Positions 7,686 to 13,506 of a DNA stretch of 13,506 nt are shown here, in pieces. Positions within the stretch are counted from its first letter, which is position 1; each line of letters opens with the position of its first letter. A program made the translations under genes and the position numbers. This DNA is from Rhodospirillales bacterium (GTDB lineage Bacteria > Pseudomonadota > Alphaproteobacteria > UBA828): the NCBI GenBank assembly GCA_026712885.1, contig JAPOPO010000473.1, positions 1 through 13,506 of the forward strand, in the 5' to 3' direction. Below the pieces are notes generated by a model, which was given only the letters and a program-made list of their open reading frames with translations, searched no databases and was not told where the DNA came from.

Positions 7686-7716
7686 GCGTGCCCCGGTGGC
7701 CTCTGCCGGGGCACGC
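7686..7716 (+). repeat. 11-bp perfect hairpin between binding-protein and permease genes
   Basis: Arms GCGTGCCCCGG (7686-7696) and CCGGGGCACGC (7706-7716) pair perfectly around a nine-base loop, 14 bases after the binding-protein stop. No U-run follows, so it is not a standard intrinsic terminator. By analogy with structures after binding-protein genes in other importer operons (malE-malF), it may protect the upstream mRNA or partly reduce permease expression. It also argues against the GTG at 7696 as the permease start, since that codon would sit in the stem. Confidence 0.75.
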
Positions 7717-7728
7717 GCGAACCTGTCG

Positions 7729-8640
7729 ATGGCGAACGCCCTAGTGAGCGGCGGCGTCAGATCCTGGTACACGCGCGCCGCGTCGGGCCGCTGGACCGTC
7801 CCCGCCTTTATCATCGTCTGGACGGTCGTCGTCATCGTCCCGCTGTTTCTGCTTCTCCTCTATTCATTTCTTGAGACGAAGGGGTTCAAGGTCGTCTGGG
7901 ACCCCTCGTTCCACACCTGGGACCGTTTCTTCGAGACCGGACGCTGGACCGTGGCGATGCGCACGCTGCGTATCGCCATCGGCATGACGGTGATCGAGCT
8001 CGTGCTGGCGTTTCCGTTCGCGCTCTGGCTCGCCAAGGGCTGCCGGTCGCAGGGGCTCAAGGCGATCCTGCTCACGCTGCTGACGATCCCGTTCTTTCTC
8101 GATCTCTCGTCCCGCACGATCATCTGGCGGGCACTGCTGGGCAGCAACGGCGTCGTCAACACGGTGCTGATGGAGCTGGGGATCACGTCCGAGCCCGTCG
8201 AGTGGCTGATCTTTACCGAGTTTTCGGTCTTCTTCGGTCTCGCCGCGCCTTATTTCGCGACCATGGTGTTCCCCATCTTCCTGGTGGCGACACTCATCGA
8301 CGACGAGTATCTCGACGCGAGCCGCGATCTGGGCGCCAATCCGTTGCAGACGCTGTTCCTCGTGATCGTCCCACTCTGCCTCCCCGGCGTCATCGCCGGC
8401 GTGGTCTTTACCATGGTGCCGATGATGGGCGAGTGGGTGGTGCCGCAGCTCATGGGCGGCGGCAAGGTCAACATGATCGGCCGATCTACCGAGGATGCGC
8501 TATCCACGCTCAACTACCCGACCGCGGCCTCCCTCTCGGCCTTCGTGCTCGCGATCCTGGTTGCGCTGCTGGCGGCGCTCACGCTGCTGACCCGGCGGCG
8601 GGGCGGTGTCGCCGGCCTGTTCGAGGCGCTGAAGCTGTGA
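7729..8640 (+). CDS. ABC transporter permease, polyamine-type (PotB-like), first subunit
   Basis: An inner-membrane subunit of about 303 residues with six predicted hydrophobic segments: VPAFIIVWTVVVIVPLFLLL, AIGMTVIELVLAFPFALWLA, LLTLLTIPFFLDLSS, FFGLAAPYFATMVFPIFLVA, IVPLCLPGVIAGVVFTMV and LSAFVLAILVALLAALTLL. The cytoplasmic EAA-type loop that docks on the ATPase is YLDASRDLGANPLQTLFLVI. The RTIIWRALLGSNGVVN segment is typical of PotB-like proteins. The start is uncertain: ATG 7729 is chosen because the upstream GTG 7696 lies in a strong hairpin, GTG 7744 is a third option, and none has a good Shine-Dalgarno site. Its stop overlaps the next start at GTGA, so the two permeases are translationally coupled and probably form a heterodimer. 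Confidence 0.9.
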   Translation: MANALVSGGVRSWYTRAASGRWTVPAFIIVWTVVVIVPLFLLLLYSFLETKGFKVVWDPSFHTWDRFFETGRWTVAMRTLRIAIGMTVIELVLAFPFALWLAKGCRSQGLKAILLTLLTIPFFLDLSSRTIIWRALLGSNGVVNTVLMELGITSEPVEWLIFTEFSVFFGLAAPYFATMVFPIFLVATLIDDEYLDASRDLGANPLQTLFLVIVPLCLPGVIAGVVFTMVPMMGEWVVPQLMGGGKVNMIGRSTEDALSTLNYPTAASLSAFVLAILVALLAALTLLTRRRGGVAGLFEALKL

Positions 8641-9500
8641 GCGCGGCAGACGCGCACGCGGGCCGGAGACTCGGGCGAGCCCAGCGCCTGCGCCTGTGGG
8701 AGCACGCGGTGTATGCGCCCATCTGGCGGCCGCTCGCCGCGTGGATCGGCCTCGTGCTCATCGTGCTCACCTACATCCCGCTCGTCTGGCTGGTGGTCAT
8801 GTCGTTCAGCGACCGGCCACTCTCCGGCATCCCGCATCCGCTGACGCTCCGCTGGTACGACGAGCTGTTCGCGACCTCCGCGTGGATCGAGCCGATGACC
8901 GACAGCCTGTGGCTCGCGCTCGCCGTCGGCGTCTGCTGCGTCCTCATCTCGGTGCCGGTGGGGCGCGCGATCCCGCGGCTGAGGCGGCGCGGCGGGGTGC
9001 TGCTGATCACGCTCCTGCCGCTGTTCGTGCCGGGGCTCACCATGGGGGCCGCGCTGTTCCTCTTCATCCGCTCCTACATGCACTTCAAGCTTGGAATGTG
9101 GTCGGTCTTCGTCGGCCACATGGTCTGGGCACTGCCCTTTGCCTTCCTCCTGGTGATCGTATTGGCCACGCGCTTCGACCACCGCCTGCTCGAGGCGGCC
9201 GAGGATCTCGGGGCCTCGGCCTGGCAGCGCTTCTGGCAGATAGAGTTTCCGATCATGCGTCCTGGCATCGTTGGCGCCGGCCTCTTCGGCTTCATCCTCT
9301 CGTTCAACGAGTTGCTACGCTCGATCTTCCTGCGCGGCACCGAGACGACGATGCCGATCTACACCTGGGCGCAGGCGTCGTCGCATCAGTCCAACGTGCC
9401 GATCATCTTCGGCCTGGCCTCGCTCATCTTCGGTGTCACGCTGCCGATCATCGGCACGTTCTTCTGGATCCTGTTCAGTCGCACCGACCGCGGCCGCTGA
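8637..9500 (+). CDS. ABC transporter permease, polyamine-type (PotC-like), second subunit
   Basis: A 287-residue inner-membrane partner of the preceding permease, with about six hydrophobic segments (first WIGLVLIVLTYIPLVWLVVM, last IFGLASLIFGVTLPIIGTFF). The ATPase-docking loop is LLEAAEDLGASAWQRFWQIE, followed by FPIMRPG. The GTG at 8637 overlaps the previous TGA by four bases; earlier codons in this frame lie inside the first permease and give an unrelated Arg-rich peptide. SFNELLRSIFLRGTETTMPI is typical of PotC-like subunits. This gene ends the importer unit: the next gene is on the opposite strand, and no ATP-binding protein is encoded here, so an ATPase must come from another locus if the importer works. 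Confidence 0.91.
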   Translation: MSAADAHAGRRLGRAQRLRLWEHAVYAPIWRPLAAWIGLVLIVLTYIPLVWLVVMSFSDRPLSGIPHPLTLRWYDELFATSAWIEPMTDSLWLALAVGVCCVLISVPVGRAIPRLRRRGGVLLITLLPLFVPGLTMGAALFLFIRSYMHFKLGMWSVFVGHMVWALPFAFLLVIVLATRFDHRLLEAAEDLGASAWQRFWQIEFPIMRPGIVGAGLFGFILSFNELLRSIFLRGTETTMPIYTWAQASSHQSNVPIIFGLASLIFGVTLPIIGTFFWILFSRTDRGR

Positions 9501-9531
9501 GGCAAAGGACCAATTCTCTCGCGGCCCCATC

Positions 9532-9572
9532 CTCGGCTGAGTCCTCGCTTCCTACGGGAGCTCGGTTGAGTC
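9532..9572. repeat. Short direct repeat in the convergent spacer
   Basis: CTCGGCTGAGTC (9532-9543) and CTCGGTTGAGTC (9561-9572) match at 11 of 12 positions, 29 bases apart start to start. They lie in the 76-base gap between the convergent permease and amidase genes. No function is evident, and chance or a small past duplication are both possible. I see no classical terminator hairpin with a U-run in this gap. Confidence 0.4.
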
Positions 9573-9576
9573 GGGC

Positions 9577-10989
9577 TCAGATCGGCGGCGTGCGCTGGGC
9601 CCACGGGCGGGCCGCTTCGAGCGCGGCGCCAATCCGCAAGACCCCGTTATCGTCGTGGCGCCGGCCGACGATCTGCAGGCTGGTCGGCAACCCCGACGTC
9701 GTGATTCCGGACGGCACCGCGAGCGCCGGACATTGATGCAGAAAATTGAACGGGTAGGTCATGTAGAGGCCGCAGAATCGCCCCTGCTCGTCGACGCGGT
9801 AGTAGTCCGGATCGAGGGTGTCGTTCGGCGGTGGCGGTTGCGCGCAGGTGGGCGTCAGGAGCGCGTCATAATCGGCAAAGATTGGCCGCAAGTCCTCCCA
9901 CATTTGCGTGCGGAAGATCTCGATATTCTTGAAGTCGACCGCGCCCATGGCCAAGCCTCTGTCCATGTAGGAGACGAGTACCGGATCCATCTGATCTCGC
10001 CACTCCTCGAGATGCTGGCCGAAGCAGGCAGCCTGCAACACGCCCCAATGATCGACCCAGCGATCGATGACATCGCGCGTCCAGGCGATCTCTACCTCCT
10101 CGACCGTGGCGCCGGCGTCTTCGAGCGCGCGCGTGGCCTCCCGGGTCTGGGCGCGCACGTCTTCGTCGATGGCGTAGAAGCCAAAGTCGTAGTTCACCGC
10201 GAGCTTGAGGTCCCGGATATCCGATGGCGTGGGAACGTGGATTTCGGGGCCTGCGGGCAAAGACAGAAAATCGCGGTCGTCGGGACCTTGGGTAACCTTC
10301 AAGAACAGCGCAGCGTCCGCAACCGTTCGCGAGAGCGGGCCGAAGTGCAGGAGATCGTCGAACGCTGTTGGCAGCATCTGGAGCGGGACGCGCCCGAAGG
10401 TGGGTTTCAGTCCGACCGTGCCGCAATAGGCCGCCGGGATGCGAACTGAGCCCCCCGCGTCGGTGCCCTCGGCAAGAGGCACGCAGCCGGTGGCGACCGC
10501 TGCGCCCGACCCGCCGGATGAGCCGCCGGGTGAACGCGTCGTATCCCAGGGATTGTTTGTGTCGCCCCAGAGCGCGCTCTTGCAAAAGCCGGCATAAGCG
10601 AACTCGGGGGTCGTGGTCTTCCCCACCATGATGCTGCCGGCGGCGCGCAGGCGCTCCACGACGGGCACATCGAAATCCGGCACCCAGTTCTCGTAGATCT
10701 TGGAGCCGAGCGTGGCTCGCTTCCCTCTGGTGGGCGTCAGGTCCTTGATGGCGATCGGCACGCCGTGCAGCGGCCCGAGCGGCTCTCCTCCCATGACCGC
10801 GCGCTCGGCCTCCCGCGCCTGGGCGAGCGCCTCGTCCGGATAGGTGAAGCAGAACGCATTGAGCGCGCCGTTCACCTCCTCGATGCGGGCGAGGCTGTTC
10901 TGCACCACTTCGACGGGCGAGACCTTCTTCTCCCTGATCAATCCGGCGAGCGTCGTCGCAGGCAAGTAGGCAAGGGACAAATCCATCAT
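9577..10989 (-). CDS. Amidase (amidase-signature family hydrolase)
   Basis: A 470-residue amidase-signature enzyme, which hydrolyses C-N bonds of amides (or acts as an amidotransferase subunit) through a Ser-cisSer-Lys triad. All three residues are visible: K82 in GVPIAIKDL, cis-Ser S157 in SPGGSSGGSGAAVA, and the nucleophile S181 in GTDAGGSVRIPAAYCG. The K82-S157-S181 spacing (75 and 24) equals that of fatty acid amide hydrolase. It is not obviously GatA, since no gatB or gatC is nearby and the C-terminal part differs; a stand-alone amide or ureide hydrolase is more likely. The start has a double ATG (10989 and 10986), with GGAGG five bases before the first. It lies 43 bases after the flavin oxidoreductase on the same strand and is probably its operon partner. 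Substrate unknown. Confidence 0.93.
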   Translation of the reverse strand: MMDLSLAYLPATTLAGLIREKKVSPVEVVQNSLARIEEVNGALNAFCFTYPDEALAQAREAERAVMGGEPLGPLHGVPIAIKDLTPTRGKRATLGSKIYENWVPDFDVPVVERLRAAGSIMVGKTTTPEFAYAGFCKSALWGDTNNPWDTTRSPGGSSGGSGAAVATGCVPLAEGTDAGGSVRIPAAYCGTVGLKPTFGRVPLQMLPTAFDDLLHFGPLSRTVADAALFLKVTQGPDDRDFLSLPAGPEIHVPTPSDIRDLKLAVNYDFGFYAIDEDVRAQTREATRALEDAGATVEEVEIAWTRDVIDRWVDHWGVLQAACFGQHLEEWRDQMDPVLVSYMDRGLAMGAVDFKNIEIFRTQMWEDLRPIFADYDALLTPTCAQPPPPNDTLDPDYYRVDEQGRFCGLYMTYPFNFLHQCPALAVPSGITTSGLPTSLQIVGRRHDDNGVLRIGAALEAARPWAQRTPPI

Positions 10990-10994
10990 GGAAT

Positions 10995-10999
10995 CCTCC
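10995..10999 (-). promoter_or_regulatory. Shine-Dalgarno site of the amidase gene
   Basis: Read on the minus strand, GGAGG lies five bases before the ATG at 10989 and eight before the ATG at 10986. Either could be used. It excludes the open reading frame upstream to 11382, which lies inside the oxidoreductase gene and is Arg/Ser/Thr-rich. Confidence 0.7.
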
Positions 11000-11032
11000 G
11001 TCCTGAGGTGCCCGCCCGTACCGCGACCGTCG

Positions 11033-13069
11033 TCATTCGGCCACGGCGAGGCGCGCTTCGAGTTCGCGCCCAATGGTGTCGCCGTCGTAGATCGCGTGCT
11101 GGAGCAGGCGCGGCGCGCGGCAGTCTCCGATACGGAAGGTAGGCAGCCGTTCCCGTAACGCCCAGTAGAGCGCGTCGTTCGATCTGCGCCCGATAGCGAG
11201 CACGATCGTATCGACATCGCGGAGAGTCCGTTCCTCGTTGGTGTGGACGTCAACGACGACCACACCATCCGGCCCGATCGAGCGGATGTCCCCGTGCAAG
11301 GTGATGCGAAGCCCGCGCGGGCGGACACGCTGGTAGAAGAGCGCGGCGTTGCTCGGTTCGAGGTCCGCTCCAGCCGCCCCAAGCGGCGTCACGAACTCGA
11401 CCTGCCGGTCGACCTCCAGCAGGAACTCGGCGGTGCCGCATGCCTCCCAGTGCGCGTTGCGGTCGAGCACCACGACATGTCGCCCCCCGTCGACCCGCCC
11501 CGACATCACGTCGTCGGTCGAGACCACCCTGGGATCGTCGGCAATGCCGGGGACGAGCCCGCCCATCGAAGCCCAGAGGCCCTCAGTCGCGAGGGGCGGG
11601 CTCGGTCCGTCGGGGCCATCGCGTCCCGGCAGGTAGGGACGCGAGCCGGTGGCGACGACCACGGCGTCGGGGCCGAGTGCCTCGATCGCGCTCGCGCTCG
11701 CCTCCACCCCCAGTCGAACGTCAACCCGCATGCGTTCCGCCTCCGAGGCGAGATGTCGCACCGAGTCCCCGATCTCGTCGTGGAGGGGTTGACGCGCCGC
11801 GAGCCGGATCAGGCCGCCCGGCTCGTACTCGCGTTCGAACAGGGTGACACGATGGCCGCGCCGGGCAAGGGTCACGGCGGCGCTGAGCCCGGCCGGACCG
11901 CCGCCCGCCACCGCCACATGACGGGACGTCGTGGCGGGCGTCACGGCGCCGCGCTGCAACTCGCGTCCGGCCGCAGCGTTCTGCACGCAACGGATGGGGT
12001 CTCGCTGCATGATCTGCAGGATGCAGGCGTCGTTGCAGGCGATGCAGGGCCGCACTTCGCTGAGCCGCCCCTCGCGGACCTTGTTCGGCAGCTCCGGATC
12101 CGCGATGAGCGCGCGCGCCATCCCGATGAGGTCTGCATCGCCCTCCCGGAGAATCCGCTCCGCATCCAGCGGGTTCTTGATACGGCCGAAGGCAACAACC
12201 GGCAGCGGGGTCGCGCGCTTGAGAGCGGCGTTCAGGTCGTTGAAGGCGAGCTGCGGCACTGCGGCCGGCGGGACCTCCATCCAGAAGCTGCTGAACGATC
12301 CCGCGTCGCAGCTGAATAGATCGACGTGCCCGCTCGCCGCGAGCGCCCGGGCGACCTCGAGGCCGTATTCCAGGCCGTAGCCGAACGGGGTGTACTCGTG
12401 CAGGCAGAGGCGTACCGAGATGGGCCAGTCGGGACCCACTGCCTCCCGCATCGCCGCGAGCACCTCGAGCGGGAGGCGCATGCGGTTCTCGAAGGAGCCG
12501 CCGTAGTCGTCCTCCCTGCGGTTGAAGAACGGCGAGACGAAGCTTCGCAGGAGGCCGTCGTGGCCGACCTTGATCTCGACCCCGTCGTAGCCCGCGTCGC
12601 GCATGTTGACGGATGATGCCGCGAACCCTTTGACGACCGCCTCGATCTCCGCCGGCCCCATCTCGACGGTGTTGTAGCGCGAATAAGGCTCGGGCATCTG
12701 GGAGGGTGCCCAGAGCTCCCGCGGCGGGTGGCTGAGGCTGGTGTGCCCGGCGTGGTTGAGCTGGGCAAAGGCGTGCGCGCCGTACGGATGGACCGCTTCG
12801 ACGAGGCGCTGGTAGGCCGGAACTGCCTCTCGGTCCCACGCACGGCCATAATTCGGGCACATCTGGCCGATCGGATGCACGGCGTGGCTGCCGGTCACGA
12901 TGAGGCCAGCCCCGCCACGCGCCCGCGTCGCGTAGTAGGCGGCGAGTTCCTCCGTCGGCGTCCCGTCCGGCGCGTCAAGCCCATTCCAATGGGCCAGCAG
13001 CACGAAGCGGTTGCGAAGCTCAATTCCGCCGAGGCGAAACGGTGACCAGAGTAGAGAGTCGCCGTTCAT
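11033..13069 (-). CDS. NADH:flavin oxidoreductase with 4Fe-4S cluster and FAD/NAD(P) domain (2,4-dienoyl-CoA reductase / trimethylamine dehydrogenase family)
   Basis: A 678-residue multidomain flavoprotein of full family length. Residues about 5-335 form the old-yellow-enzyme FMN barrel (FRLGGIELRNRFVL, FAQLNHAGHTS, DDYGGSFENRMR, FGRIKNP, DLIGMARALIADPELPNK). A 4Fe-4S motif follows, C342-x2-C345-x3-C349-x11-C361, with the same spacing as E. coli 2,4-dienoyl-CoA reductase. Then comes a pyridine-nucleotide-disulfide-type domain with G389-x-G391-x2-G394 (VAVAGGGPAGLSAA) and VVVATGSRPYLPG. Electrons should pass from NAD(P)H via FAD and the cluster to FMN, or the reverse in dehydrogenases. The barrel segment that usually reads HGAHGYL is here KVGHDGLL (about 167-174), so the usual active-site tyrosine is missing and dienoyl-CoA reduction is doubtful. 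The start ATG 13069 has GGAGGGAG at a longish 11-base spacing. It leads the unit with the amidase, 43 bases away. Confidence 0.92.
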   Translation of the reverse strand: MNGDSLLWSPFRLGGIELRNRFVLLAHWNGLDAPDGTPTEELAAYYATRARGGAGLIVTGSHAVHPIGQMCPNYGRAWDREAVPAYQRLVEAVHPYGAHAFAQLNHAGHTSLSHPPRELWAPSQMPEPYSRYNTVEMGPAEIEAVVKGFAASSVNMRDAGYDGVEIKVGHDGLLRSFVSPFFNRREDDYGGSFENRMRLPLEVLAAMREAVGPDWPISVRLCLHEYTPFGYGLEYGLEVARALAASGHVDLFSCDAGSFSSFWMEVPPAAVPQLAFNDLNAALKRATPLPVVAFGRIKNPLDAERILREGDADLIGMARALIADPELPNKVREGRLSEVRPCIACNDACILQIMQRDPIRCVQNAAAGRELQRGAVTPATTSRHVAVAGGGPAGLSAAVTLARRGHRVTLFEREYEPGGLIRLAARQPLHDEIGDSVRHLASEAERMRVDVRLGVEASASAIEALGPDAVVVATGSRPYLPGRDGPDGPSPPLATEGLWASMGGLVPGIADDPRVVSTDDVMSGRVDGGRHVVVLDRNAHWEACGTAEFLLEVDRQVEFVTPLGAAGADLEPSNAALFYQRVRPRGLRITLHGDIRSIGPDGVVVVDVHTNEERTLRDVDTIVLAIGRRSNDALYWALRERLPTFRIGDCRAPRLLQHAIYDGDTIGRELEARLAVAE

Positions 13070-13172
13070 CCTTTTGCTGTCTCCCTCCGGGAAGCCGCTA
13101 AAGTCTAGGTCTCGTGGCAGGACGCAGTTTGCCGATTGAGGTCACGGGGCCATCGATGCTTTCGCGCGTGCC

Positions 13173-13188
13173 GAAGACCGAAGCCTCC
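13173..13188 (-). terminator. Weak hairpin downstream of mutL
   Basis: On the minus strand GGAGGC-TTCG-GTCTTC forms a six-pair stem (two G-U pairs) capped by a UUCG tetraloop, 28-44 bases after the mutL stop. No U-run follows, so it is at best a weak terminator or mRNA 3' structure in the 147-base gap before the oxidoreductase. The rest of that gap (13070-13216) shows no clear promoter, although TAGACT near 13103-13108 (minus strand) could be a poor -10. Confidence 0.25.
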
Positions 13189-13216
13189 TTCACTCGGCAG
13201 CGTCCCGCGGCGGCGC

Positions 13217-13506
13217 TCAGCGGCGGCCGAACAGGCGCTCGATATCGGCGAGCTTGAGTTCAACGTAGGTGGGCCGGCCGTGGTTGCACTGGCCCGCGTG
13301 GGGGGTCGCTTCCATCTGGCGCAGGAGCGCGTTCATCTCGTCGGCGTTGAGCCTGCGGCCGGCGCGGACGCTGCCGTGGCAGGCGAGGGTGCTGCACACG
13401 TCGCCGAGCCGCTCGCGCAGCGTCGTCGCCTCGTCCCATTCCGCGAGCTCGTCGGCGAGGTCGCGCACGAGGCCTTGCGTGTCGCCGTTGCCGATGAGCG
13501 CCGGCA
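13217..13506 (-). CDS. mutL: DNA mismatch repair protein MutL, C-terminal end
   Basis: The last 95 or so codons of MutL, the mismatch-repair ATPase that links MutS recognition to strand incision and removal. The frame is open to the right edge, reading PALIGNGDTQGLVRDLADE before the GTG at 13468; that GTG is internal and not a start. The C-terminal dimerisation domain shows TLACHGSVRAGRRL, EMNALLRQME, GQCNHGRPTYVELKL and the ending DIERLFGRR. ACHGSVRAG and CNHGRPT correspond in position to the ACxxA[IV]K and C[PN]HGRP metal-site motifs of MutL proteins with an endonuclease domain, as found in bacteria that lack MutH. This is the only housekeeping gene in the window and marks the border of the accessory gene group. 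The ATPase domain is off the window. Confidence 0.95.
   Translation of the reverse strand, partial: PALIGNGDTQGLVRDLADELAEWDEATTLRERLGDVCSTLACHGSVRAGRRLNADEMNALLRQMEATPHAGQCNHGRPTYVELKLADIERLFGRR

Noticed and set aside
8202..8636. N-terminal extension of the second permease
   Set aside because: It lies inside the first permease gene, reads as an Arg-rich non-membrane peptide, and the GTGA overlap at 8637 is the natural start.
9577..10989. GatA subunit of the Glu-tRNA(Gln) amidotransferase
   Set aside because: The signature triad is shared, but no gatC or gatB is adjacent, and the context is catabolic. A stand-alone amidase fits better.
10990..11382. N-terminal extension of the amidase
   Set aside because: It lies within the oxidoreductase gene in another frame. 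The amidase domain begins right after the double ATG that has a Shine-Dalgarno site.
11243..12319. 358-codon plus-strand frame opposite the oxidoreductase
   Set aside because: It is antisense to the 4Fe-4S and FAD domains of a clear gene, His/Arg-rich, and without family features.

Overview
The window is about two-thirds GC and densely coded on both strands. GTG starts are common, Shine-Dalgarno sites are clear, one secreted protein has a twin-arginine leader, and a mutL end lies at the right edge with the CHGSVRAGR and CNHGRPTYVEL motifs. This suggests a GC-rich proteobacterium, most likely an alphaproteobacterium (Rhodospirillales or Rhizobiales-like), but this is inferred from style and family types, not from a phylogenetic marker. 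I see no tRNA, rRNA, CRISPR array, transposase or integrase.

Layout from left to right: (1) the C-terminal part of a PhyH-type Fe(II)/2-oxoglutarate dioxygenase (+, cut by the left edge); (2) a branched-chain amino acid-type periplasmic binding protein (-), convergent with the dioxygenase and without its own permeases; (3) divergent from it, a (+) run of a class I SAM methyltransferase, an octopine/nopaline dehydrogenase-family protein and an LLM-class flavin oxidoreductase, the last two overlapping at GTGA; (4) a mandelate racemase/muconate lactonizing enzyme (-), convergent with the LLM gene and overlapping its end; (5) divergent from that, a (+) polyamine-type ABC importer of Tat-exported binding protein and two permeases, with no ATPase in the window; (6) a (-) two-gene unit of a 678-residue flavin/4Fe-4S oxidoreductase followed by an amidase-signature hydrolase; (7) the C-terminal end of mutL (-, cut by the right edge).

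Taken together this looks like an accessory catabolic region beside a housekeeping gene. It holds two uptake binding proteins, one nearly complete importer and several enzymes that act on small carboxylic, amino or amide compounds (opine-type dehydrogenase, enolase-superfamily acid enzyme, flavin enzymes, amidase, dioxygenase). The substrate cannot be read from the sequence. A nitrogen-containing acid or amide, perhaps opine-like, is a reasonable but unproven guess.

The most concrete oddities are an apparent frameshift near the 3' end of the LLM gene (about 4946-4950), with a plausible original C-terminus and TAA stop at 4977-4979 in the neighbouring frame; an 11-bp perfect hairpin between the importer's binding-protein and permease genes (7686-7716); the missing importer ATPase; and an altered active-site segment in the 678-residue oxidoreductase. 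I did not find convincing evidence of a wholly new type of system.
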